From positions 540,209 to 604,208 of the forward strand of contig RPFO01002078.1 in assembly GCA_009746045.1 (NCBI GenBank): a stretch of DNA of 64,000 nt, given 5' to 3'. This document shows, piece after piece, positions 34,582 to 46,500 of this stretch. Every line of letters starts with the position of its first letter. Position 1 is the first letter of the stretch. Both the position numbers and the translations under genes were made by a program. The notes under the pieces were generated by a model that did no database searches, had not been told where the DNA came from, and saw only the letters and a list, made by a program, of their open reading frames with translations. The stretch is from Mesostigma viride (taxonomy: Eukaryota; Streptophyta; Mesostigmatophyceae; Mesostigmatales; Mesostigmataceae).

Positions 34582-37500
34582 CATCCTCATCCTCATCATC
34601 ATCATCTGCATCTGCGGCCACCGCCTCCTGCTCCTTTTCTTCCCCTCACACGCGCCCTTGTTGTGATCAATCCCATTTACTTTTGCTGCTGTCTCTCTCG
34701 TTGCTTTCCTGCCCAGTCTGATAGCTGATTTGCCAGCGTTACCTTGCCATTGCCAGCTTCCATGTGTGTCCTTATCGTGATACTATGTTCTACAGTCATT
34801 CACGCCTTAAGTTGGGTTCGAGGCTTTCGAGGGGTCAACCCAACTTAAGGCATGAACCCCACTTAAGACATGAACCCCACTGAAGGCGTGAATGGCTCTA
34901 CTAAATTGTCCTAACTTGAGCTAAAGATACTAAAACATACTACTATGAACTATTGTGAACTCCGAATCCGAAATCCTATGCGACTTAATGCGTGAATACA
35001 ACCTAAGCCAACTCAACTTAAGGTGTGAATGACTGTACGTGCTACGGTTGCTAGTATACATTGACAGTTCTTGCCTTTGGCAGCAGCAGCAATTATGCGT
35101 GCGGTATAATCCATCTGGCGCCTGGCAGTCCTTTTCTCATTCTCACAAGTGATCCTCCCTCTTAATTGGTTCATGTCAAGTTGTGTTTGCTGAGTGCATC
35201 TCAATACCCATGTGGGGGTTATTAGAAACTAAGGGAGACCATTGTGCATGCGTGGTTTCCATAACTTTCACGTCACAGCTGCCTTTTCCCTTACAAGGCA
35301 TGCATGTGAGTCCACTCCCGCCCATTTTCTCTTATCAGCTGATCATATCGTTCATCGATTCAAGGCGAGGAGTTCTACATGGCCATTCCTTGAGGCCATA
35401 GCCATGGCAGTAAATAACAGATGTGTTCTATATTCACTCGGTTTTCAATACATTTCTGTGCCACATCCTGAGAACTACACTACTAAGATAATCATGAAAG
35501 CCTTATGAGTGCACTTCCTGGAGCGATTATAGGATTATATGATGAATATCACGTGCTCGACGACTCTGAATCAAATCAAAGTGATCAATGTGATGATTGC
35601 GGTTCCCACCCACACAAACAGCTTGCATCGACACCATAGATGGAGGCGTCGACCAGGGCTGCTCCCCCGAGAATCCGCTTTGCGTCACGACTGGGACAAT
35701 CGAGAGTGAATTGCTGGCGGGTTTTGTGGTCCACGAGACGCACGAGTGCTTCAGTACGTAACATTCCCATTGTAGTTTACAACCAGCCAGGCGCATGGGT
35801 GCTTCCGCACGTACCGTTTCGTATTTTTCAACCAGACTCTCGAGTGTTTATAGTCAGCTTGCAGACCTTCATACTTACGAGTATTTAGTTAGCTAGCCCA
35901 TTCGTGAATGCTTCAGTAATTCTGGTGCCCTAACCTCGGCTGCCACAATCCGCCGAATCCGGGCAGACTTTTTTTATTACTAGTATGTAGTTAGTCCAAT
36001 CATAATGCCCTGTGCATGCTTCAGACATTATGGTGGCTGACCCCATGCATGTACTAGACCTTAGCTTATTTCTAAAAGTAGTCAAGCTCTCGCATTCACG
36101 CATGCTTCACTGCGCGATGCGATGCCGGTCAGACCTCAGATACTAACTACTACTACACAGTTTGTGGGTTATTACTTAGCCAAGAAGTCCAAATGTTACT
36201 AAAACAAGGGGTCGGTGCACGTCCACGGAGCGAAATCTCACAGAGTATAAAAATTTGGCAAAGAAAAAAAAAGCAAGGGCCAGACCTTGACAGTTCTGCG
36301 ATGCAGTCTCATATGACCTGCAATTATAAAGGGTCAAGACCTCACGCTCTGGTAGCGTCAAAGTATGCTCCTCTACCCGGCTGTGCCATAAAACGAGGAT
36401 TATCCAGGTACGGGGCTGTGTCGCGCCAGTGCCTATGGTAATTGCAGAGTGCCAACCTTGCTCATGACAACCATGGGCCAAGTGCGCCCCGGCATGGCAG
36501 CCCATCGCTTTTGCCTGCTGATCGCCCTCCCTCGTCCCCCCCTCCTGATATCCACTTGGCCAGGTCCCCACCTCCCAGTCTGGCCATGGAGGTCATTCTG
36601 CGCCCTCCATCAGATGTTTTTAATTTAATGCAACAAAACCCTATGCCGGGTGCATGGCATGCCGTGGTCATGCATAGGATTCTTCCAGATTTCTGGCCTG
36701 CGCTGGTTGTCTCTTTGATAGTTGAAGAATTAATAATTATTCTAATAATAATCTTGCGCCTATCCCCCCCCGCGACGGTGCAGAGTGCAAGAACGAGAGT
36801 GATTCGTCGGACATTGATTTCGGCTGCACGGAGGAGCGCCCATTCTGCAACAACGTGGACCCCGCCCACGGCCACGGCACTGCATGCGGTAGGTGTCGAT
36901 GAGGAGGGAAAAACCCGTAACACAGCGTTTAGTAATGAGCAACACGAAGGTATTGTGGTGGCCCAACCTCCAACGGCATGCATCAAGTGTGGCGTGTCGC
37001 TGATCACTTCGTGACGCTCGTGCGTGATAACTAAATCACAGGGTGAGTCGTATACGCGGTAGGCGCTGCAGTCGCTGGCTAATTATCTCCCTATGATCTG
37101 TAGGTGATCTCATGGCTAATGATTTCCATTTAGATAGGTGATTTCTCCATTTGTTGTATGTGGCTTATTATTTCCATTTAGATAGGTGATTTCTCCATTC
37201 ATCATAGGCGGCACATTGTCTCCATTTATATAGGTGATATCACACTGTATTATAGGTGGCTAGTTGTTCTCCAGTTATTTGATCAGCCAGATGATTGATG
37301 AGCGGCTGGTTGTATGTCAGGTATAGCTATTCCAATGGACTAACATGGCGCCACAGGGGGGAAGGAAAGATATTTCAATTGAGTAAGACTTTAATTGAGG
37401 AGATTATGTGCTGTGCGCGTGGCAGTGGGCCAACACCACCCATGCAAAATCATGTTGCGGTGAGCCAGCCAACGAGCCCCATCCCATGCAGTCTGATGCG

Positions 37501-40500
37501 AGAGGTGGATTCAGGGGTCCAATATTTGGGGCTTCGTGGCCAGTTCTTCCTTCGGCACTGAAGGCATGCCTATACCTTCGTAACCCTGTCCTTGTCATCT
37601 CCGGCGCTTGCTCATTTTCGATGGGCATTGAGTGTTCACAACCAAACATTGTTTTGGTCACCCCCCATGGCTCATACATTTCTTGTTTTTGGTCCATTGG
37701 AGTTCCTTCCCACCAAGAGAAACATTTATTTTACATTTTTGTGTGCTAGGCTTTATACGGACAGCCTATACCACACCTTCAAACTCAGTGCACATCATTA
37801 TCAAGTTGGTTATTGTAGCACCATGCTGGGGGCCCAGCATACTCGAACACAAGGTGTTGCCCCTCTTAGCAGCGTGGGTGGGTGGGTGGGAGCTGAAAAG
37901 AGGCCTCCCTACGTCCCCTACACCACTCTAAGTACTGACTATCATTCACATTGCGCCACGCAGGCCTGCCGGCTGGCGCAGGTACAAGGTGTACTGACTG
38001 CCAATCACAGTTGCGCCACGCCTGGCGGCTGGCGCAGGTAACAAGGTCTAGTGACGTACGTTAGAAGCTACCTAGGCCTGCACTCCGGAACCACACTCAG
38101 CCTAGGCACAAAAAGGGCCGGCCGGTGCAGTACCCTCGTGACAAGCGCTAGTCTTACGCTACCTACGGCAGGTCGGTCCCCTTTGAGCCCGTCCACGCGT
38201 CATATATAAAATGAGCGAAGCTCAGCAAATACATTTCTTGTTTTTGGTCCATTGGAGTTCCTTCCCACCAAGAGAAACATTTATTTTACATTTTTGTGTG
38301 CTAGGCTTTATACGGACAGCCTATACCACACCTTCGAACTCAGTGCACATCATTATCAAGTTGGTTATTGTAGCACCATGCTGGGGGCCCAGCATACTCG
38401 AACACAAGGTGTTGCCCCCACACCTCCTTCTTGGCCACCAAGGCTGTCGCCAACCTTGGTGCCGATTTTCTTTCCGCCCATGGCCCCCCTCCTGCACGCT
38501 GCCACGGCTGTACTGCCGCCCCCGTGTGGCCGCTACGGTTTCCCGGCGGACGCAGGGCGGCACCCATGTCGTTCCCCCCGTTAGGGGGGCGGTTTCCAGC
38601 GGCTGCTCATTAGGCCTTACGCCCCCGGACCGTCTCTCACAAGCCCAGGACCCATCACCAGCCCCACCCCCGAGGCTGGGATTTCCCGGCATTGAAACCT
38701 TTGTGGCGATAGGCCCTCTACCCTACCAAGGCCTTGGCTTGGAAACTGCTTAGCCAAGGCCCTGACCAGGGCTTGTGTTGTTGTAGGAAATTTTTTATGG
38801 CATAGATATGCCCCCCTGGCTGAACCGAACTCTTTATCGCTTTTCCTATAATGCATCATACAGGATAAAAACAAGGCGATAAAACAGCAAGAATTTCAGC
38901 CCCGCCAGGCGAACATTCTTTGCTGAAAAACTGGGCAATGATGAAGAGCGCGCTCCTCCCACCAAGATTCGCTCCAGCCCCGCATCCTCCCCGAAACTCC
39001 CGTCTGGCCACAGGCCGAAAGATCGGGTCCGCTGTCAGGCTCCTGGCAGTTATGGGCTACCCTGGCACCCCGCGCTAGCCATCTCCACGTTTAAGGCAGA
39101 TTCGCCTCCACCTGTGATTCTTTCCACCGTAGCCGCTGGCCCTGGCCTGTATGGCTCCTTCCCTGACGTTGTCCGACTAAAATCGCAGCTTCCCCAGTGT
39201 CAGGAAGCCGCTTGCCGCACCCAGGGGTAGAGGGGAATCGTCAGTGGGCCCAGCGCCGGAAATCACACCATTTTACTCAAAACGTAGAGCCCCCCACCCA
39301 ACAACCATTACCGTGGCCTGTAACGGTGGGTGGCGAACATAAAGAATTTTATTCCAGGCCTCTCCACGCCCGGAGAGGCCGATAGCATCGTCTTACATTC
39401 AGCGCAGCCGCCATAGCGGCCAGCCGACCTTGCCAGCAAATGCTGGGATCAAGTTGCGAAGCTGAAAAGAGGCCTCCCTACGTCCCCTACACCACTCTAA
39501 GTACTGACTATCATTCACATTGCGCCACGCAGGCCTGCCGGCTGGCGCAGGTACAAGGTGTACTGACTGCCAATCACAGTTGCGCCACGCCTGGCGGCTG
39601 GCGCAGGTAACAAGGTCTAGTGACGTACGTTAGAAGCTACCTAGGCCTGCACTCCGGAACCACACTCAGCCTAGGCACAAAAAGGGCCGGCCGGTGCAGT
39701 ACCCTCGTGACAAGCGCTAGTCTTACGCTACCTACGGCAGGTCGGTCCCCTTTGAGCCCGTCCACGCGTCATATATAAAATGAGCGAAGCTCAGCAATTC
39801 TGGCTGCGTTTTGATCGGACCCTGGAAAATAGTTTAGTACAGTGGTTCAAGAGAGACTGCCGCTGGCGGCTAGGACAGCTGCCGGTTTTATGTCCCGCCG
39901 GCCGCGCGGGTTTCAGGCGTCAGACAATTAAGTCATAAATTAAATATGGGAAATTGTGGGCCGGCTGCCCTTGGTCAGGCCGCTCGCCACTAGTCCTTTG
40001 GCAGCTAGAACGGAATGTACGACATTGCTGAAAAACCGGCGTCACATGCTAGTGACGTGATGGTCGCCGCTTGTCAGTGGCCATATTTTGTGACGAAAGC
40101 ACCTTGCGTGGCAAGCCCTAGTGGGCTTTGAAAGTAGGAGTAGGAATAGTTCACTAAAGCTTGTATAATTGGTAGGGATGAGTTTGTGACGCAAGTCCGA
40201 CGTTACACGGAAGTGAATGATGGTTGTCAACGGCTGTCCTGCTTGGCCGAAGGGGAATATTGCCAAACGCAGTTTGTCGTCTAGGTAGTTAATTCTTTCA
40301 CAATTTGGCTGAGCCGACACCCAGTGCCGGCAGTAAAAAATGGCGGAACAAGAAATTCCCAAGCCTCACACCTGTTTATGGTGCGGGGCTAGCTCCGAAT
40401 AATTTTGTTGCGGCAGCTGTCAAATTACCCACGCTTTTCTGGAGCGGTTGACAGGCTGCCCAATCCTGGACCTTTGTTACGGTCCGGATGGTCGCGTTTT

Positions 40501-43500
40501 TTCCGGTTCGGTTTTTGTTACTATGCATTATAAGGAAAAACCGGCGGAGTAGTCTAAGTCATCCTTGCTGAGCTGCGACGAGCCAGCAAATGCCACCATT
40601 GTCAAAGCGACTCAGCGAGCCGGCTGGCTGTGGTGGACCATGGTACCTGGGGCCGGATGCTTGCACCCCTGGTTGGGGTCGTTCCGTCATGCGCCGGCCT
40701 GCTTTCAACCGGCTCGTACCTGGGGATGCTTGCACTCCGGGTTGCGCTGGTTGAAGGCCGCTGAGGCATCCATCTTAAAAATTAATTCCCAACGATTGTC
40801 ACCGGGCATAGTTGGGGTGTCTCGCCAGGCGCTGTGGCAGGCGCCTAACTTGTCTTCTCAATGCGCCCAGTCCCGCCGGATCTGCACCAAGCTGTTGCCG
40901 CGACGGTAATTGCCCTGCGAGAGGGGGCAATTCAAAAACGGCGGTAGTTTCTTTCACCCGCCCACCCACCCCTTTTTTCTCTGTTGCTGGGGGCATGCAC
41001 TACGTGCTGAATTGTTTTCTTATTCGGTTCCACCTTGCCATTCATTCATGATGGCCCAGTCCACTCATTGCTTCAATAAAGACCGGTGCTTCTTGGGAGT
41101 GAATGGGTGTCATGGATAATAAATGCAATCGGATCGCTATGAGAACTAGCAGCTGAATATCCTGTTATAAAATCGGCATGTCCATGTCAGATGGTCAGTG
41201 CACTTCTTGGGGTCCAATTTTTTTTTCTATTAACCGTGGAACTCCAGGGTAACCAGACTCTTTATTAAAACAATAAGTAGAGCACATCGGGAAGTGGCCC
41301 TCAACTGGCCATCCTTACCCATGGGAACACTTTATGTCCAAAAAGGCTAGCCTTACCCCCAAACAGGCAACACACAGGGAGGGCGGGTGGGAAAACAAAA
41401 GAGACCGCCATGAGCTAGGTGAGCAAGCTTTTATCGTGTTTCAAGGCCAACGGCTCTCTACCAACGGCCAGATCCGGCAACGGCCTCTAAACAGTTTTAG
41501 CCGTCAAGTTTTACTTCAGATATTGCCTGTTGCAAACCCGTCCGCAATCACAGATCTGCTAGGAGAACCTAGACGCAAAAATCCGTCGTCAAGGTACTCA
41601 GCACACCGTCAAGGTATGGGCCGCAACAATTAGGCCATATCTTCCGTAATACTCGTACACTAGAAGCCTAATCAACCTTATTACGATCACATCACCCAGC
41701 TCTATTTCACCTAGCATCAGCGGCTCCCCTTCCGTATCACTATAAAGAAACTATGTTCAGAGAACCCCGATTCTATTAACCGTGGAACTCCAGGGTAACC
41801 AGACTCTTTATTAAAACAATAAGTAGAGCACATCGGGAAGTGGCCCTCAACTGGCCATCCTTACCCATGGGAACACTTTATGTCCAAAAAGGCTAGCCTT
41901 ACCCTTACATCCCTCCCTGGCGACCCAAGCCAGGGGCAAAACAAAAACCGGTGGACGCATAAGACAAGAATGAAGGGAACTTAAGAGGAAGGCAGAGAAA
42001 AGACGCTCCGCCAAATGCGCGGGGGGCAGGCGGCGATAGCCCGAACCAGGGCGTCAGGAAGGGTGAGGGCCAAGCTCCGGTGCAATCCCACATAGTGGGC
42101 GACAGTTTTGCTGCTGCGCCAGCGACCCCGATGCTGAATATCAGCCATGCTGCGCTGCCGCAAAAAATCATAGGTAGCCCCCCCATGCCGCAGCCCGTGA
42201 ATGGTAAACACCGTGTCGACCCCCAAAGCTTGCGTGGCCTGATGCCAAACCCGGCTGAACTGGGCATAATCGTAAGGGAACACCCGCTCCCAGGCCGCCT
42301 TGCCACGCATACAAGCCCGCAAGAGGGTCTCAGTCATGACATCCTCGATCACCACAGACTGCACCTCCCCCTTAGCCGTCTTAGCTGACATCAACAACAA
42401 GGCGCCCCGCTGCGAACCCCGCAACCGAACATCAGGCTGCAAGCGCACATGGCCGACCAACAGGTTGAGCGCCTCCGATACCCGCAGGTATTGTTGGAAA
42501 ATAACGATGACCATCATAGCCGCACGAGGCTGCCGCTGGAGCACCATAGTACAAGCAAGCGCAAACGCAGCCTCCCATGGAATGGGGGGGGGGCACGAGG
42601 GGGTGCCAACGTGCGCCAGCCAGCCAAAACACTTCGTGCCAAGGCCCAATCCCGCACCTCCCGGGGAAGTACAAATTCAGGCCCATAAGCGCATTGACAC
42701 ACAACTGGCGGCTGTAACACCGTGAGTGCGCCCAAGCGACATACTCGCAATAGTATTCCTCTATCGTCAAGCCGCGCAACAAGCTGCCAACCCGACCCCG
42801 CCGGCTCGCCCACCATGCGAAAAAGGACCTAAGACCCCGATGGTAAACCATCAAAGTAGCCGGCTTCACCTTGCCCTCAAGAAGGGTCAAGTAGCTAGCG
42901 CCAAGCCGAGGCCCGGGATTGGGATGAACACCCTCGCGAGTCAAATCGCGGACCCACCCGGCCACCGAGGCAGCCATGGAAAGCCCCCGCGAAGGCCCAT
43001 CCGCAGGCTGAAGCTCACTTGGCGTCCAGACCCATTGTGAGCGGCTGCCGGTGACCAACGTAAGAGCGCACAACCGGCGGCATTGCTTGTTTAACCGGTA
43101 AGAAGAGGAACGCCCTTTAGCCAAGCAGCCCAAAGCGGCAGTGGAGTCCACTAACCTCACCACCCGCTTACCCCATGTTCCGAGGTTCCGGGCCGAGCGC
43201 TCCACCCCCTTCACAGCGGCCCGCACTTCCTTCTCGTTGATGTGCATGGTCGAATCGCGCCAGCGACTCTTGATCCCGACGCGCCATCGCCCGTGGATGA
43301 TGGCTTTTTCCGCGGCCTTGGTCAAGGGTCTAGGCCCGGCATACATGGCCTCACCTGGGGTGAGGAGGGTTGGGTAACCCCGCACCTCCCGGGCCCGAGC
43401 TAATTCCGTCACCTCAGCTGGGGCCATCTCAGCGTAGACAACCCCCTGCCCAAAACTAGACGCATCCGAGGCCACCACCACCGGAGCCAGGGCAGCCCCC

Positions 43501-46500
43501 CGGTCCACACGGAGCATGGGGGCCAACGCCATGGCACACTCGAGCTCATCGCGCACACCTTGCCACAAAGGTCGCGTTCGCTGGCCCCACCCCTTGAGGT
43601 TGATGAACTTAAAACTCTGCTGCCATATGGACAAGCAAGTGCGGCTGAGCATCTGCAGCCACACCCACCGGCCCACGACGGCCGCCAGCGCCTCAGCGGT
43701 AGCGCGTCCCCTCTCGAGGAGTACACGAGTGTGCGCAACCACAAGGGTGAGCTGCTTAGCTGTCGGCTCCAACACCCCATCCCGCCGGTGAACAACACCC
43801 AGAGCTTCTAGCTCGTCCTCCCCCTCCGGGCTAGCCATGATCGTCTTGTCCTTGGAGGGCACAAGGTTGTTAGGCGCGTACCCGTCTTCAATAGCACTCG
43901 CGATTAAGCGATTCACCGCCTCGCACGTGCGCCCATTGCTGACCACCAGGTCATCAATAGTGATGGATACCATAGGGGCAGGGGGGTCCTCAAGGTCGAT
44001 TTGCATCTCCCTCGTGCTCTCCTCCTTGTACTCGATGGCTAGGGCGGTTGGGTTACCCCATGCATTCCGAAGCACGGTCAGCTCCCCTACACTTGTGAGG
44101 CGGTTCACCTGCCGTCTAGGATCCAAAGCGCCCGTGGCATAGAGGACCATCTCATGGATGGCTTCCCCTAGCGCTACAGCGTGGGAGTGCCCCATGGCCA
44201 GCACTTTCAGCACTGGCCACACCCTCCTCCGCCGCCCCGGCAGCCCGACATCGGTGGACCACACATCAGGTAGCCCTTGATAATCCCACCACCACTCCGG
44301 CACTTGGATGGTATAGTAATACGAGACCAGATCGCTCTTGGCCGTGTAGCACCGACCCTTGATATAGACCTCCGAGTATATGCCCAGGTGGGGTAACACC
44401 GTCTTAGGGGGGTCCACCCACAGTGCGTTCCCCAACTTCTTATTCACAATGAGCCTTAACTCCCCCACTCCTTTGGCCACCCCAAAACATCCGTCTACCC
44501 ACTTTGGCCGCGTCTCTCGGAACTCCACCATCCCCACGTCCGCTGCCCTCCCCATCAACTTGCCCCACTCCGCCATGGTGCACCCTCGGCTGGGGGCAGG
44601 TACATTCCAATACCTCGCACTGGCAGCCACCTCCGGCTTGATGCAGTTGGCTTCGCTCGCGTACACCTCTCGCCAACTAGGTCGTAGCGCCAGCAAATCC
44701 AGCAGCTTCGCCTTTCCTGCCACCTCGCGCTTCGGCAGACTCACCCGCTCCGCCACAAGTTGTTCATACTTATTACATTTCCCATAGATTAGATCACTTC
44801 CTTCTGCGGGGCCTGTCGCAACGCCGGTTACGCGGCGACTGTACCACTCGCAGTGCTTCTTGACCCTTTTCAGGGCCTCCGCCGTTCCTCTGGAGCACGC
44901 GCCTCCAGATTTAGGCGGAGGGTCTGCCCCCCCGTGCCATAGCCAATTCAACCACGTAATCACCTTGTGTTGTAGAGTGAAGGTCCGGCGGCGGCGAGTT
45001 GCACGCTGGCGTCTGCGTGCTGACCTCACTCTCCCCCACGTAGTGCTTAGAGGCATTGTAGGAAGAGGCAGTGGGAAGGGGGAGCGGTTTACCCTTTCGG
45101 TGTTTACTTGGTTTGCTGGGCCTTGCCCAGCTTCTCCATCATCGTGGCGCTTTGCAGGGCCATCTTCATGGCCGGGTTGCTCACCAAGGAGGCATCTTCC
45201 TTGAGAGCAAGGAGGTGGCCAGCCACCTTCCACCCTCCTGACCCCTGGCTCTCCACTAGGAGCATGGCTGCCACCACCCTCATGAGATACTCTACCCCAG
45301 CCAACTCCCCGGCTGCCGGCCCCAACTCCTTGAAGAGTGTGTCCATGGCCAGGGCGATGTTCATGACCACCTTCCTGCTTTCCTGGTTCCTCCACCCCCC
45401 TTGGCGAGTAGCCATGATCCAACTCTTTATCCCCCCTCCATTGTCGTTGGCATCCTCGAGCACCTCGGGGAGCACTCTCTCTTGCACCCTCCAATTCACC
45501 ACTTGTGCTCGAGTGGGCAGCGTCACCCCTTTGGTCTTTTTCGGCTTCCTGGAAGCCCCATCTGCCCCGGCCAGCGCATCCTTCAATTTCGTCAGGAAAT
45601 CCTCTTCCTCGGACTCCTCCTCCTCCTCCTCTTCTTTGCCCGCCTGCCCCTGCTTGCCAATAATAGCCGCCAGCTCCAAGAGCTGCTCCCTCACATCCCC
45701 CGCGGCCTTTCCCTTGCTCGGGGCTGGGCTTCCGACTTTTTTCGTCCCCTTTTTCGCCCCTTTCGTGGGCCGGCGTGGTGGCTGCATCTCCTCTTCGTCC
45801 GAGTCCGCCAAGTCCCGGGCGCTTTGGAGGGCTGCCACTAGCGCTTCGTTTGGGTCCGCTGCTGCCAGAATTTCAGGCCCGTCCACGTGGTCGACCAGCA
45901 GTCCAACGACGGACTCCAGCTGGGCCGCAGACCACCGGCTGACAGTAGTTACCCAGTCGGTCCCGAGGACCGCCTCAAAGGCAGCGCACACTTCAGGCAG
46001 GCCCGAGCAAGTGGAGAGCTCCTGATGGAGCCTTTTCTTCTGCGTCGGCCAGCCTAGTCGGCCCTTTCCCGTCTGTTTAGTAGCTGTCGGCACCTCGGGA
46101 TTAGCTTTCGGTAATTGCTTCCCAGCACCTGTCGAACCTGGCTTCCGCCCGGGCTTCGGCATCCCAGCCGCTTTGCAGAAAGGAATTCTGGGCGTCAGCT
46201 ACGCTGCCCCTGACCCCTGTCGCCGCCTTCGTTAAAACAAAAGAGACCGCCATGAGCTAGGTGAGCAAGCTTTTATCGTGTTTCAAGGCCAACGGCTCTC
46301 TACCAACGGCCAGATCCGGCAACGGCCTCTAAACAGTTTTAGCCGTCAAGTTTTACTTCAGATATTGCCTGTTGCAAACCCGTCCGCAATCACAGATCTG
46401 CTAGGAGAACCTAGACGCAAAAATCCGTCGTCAAGGTACTCAGCACACCGTCAAGGTATGGGCCGCAACAATTAGGCCATATCTTCCGTAATACTCGTAC

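Noticed and set aside
33560-34721. ORFs of 172-364 codons rich in Gly/Asp, Ala/Ile, Pro or Met
   Set aside because: They arise from the compound microsatellite in an intron. The flanking parts have no domain.
37395-37470. Possible eighth Cys-module exon (CAG acceptor at 37427, GTGAGC donor)
   Set aside because: The reading lacks the CxD..GC..PxC pattern and the frame needed for phase 1-1 does not give the four Cys.
45057-45494. Upstream extension of the RT ORF to 45494
   Set aside because: This part overlaps gag in another frame and is low-complexity. The ATG at 45056 just after the gag stop is the better start.
45108-46025. 305-codon plus-strand Ser-rich ORF
   Set aside because: Antisense of the gag-like ORF of the DIRS element. 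Its Ser runs mirror the Glu/Lys runs of gag.
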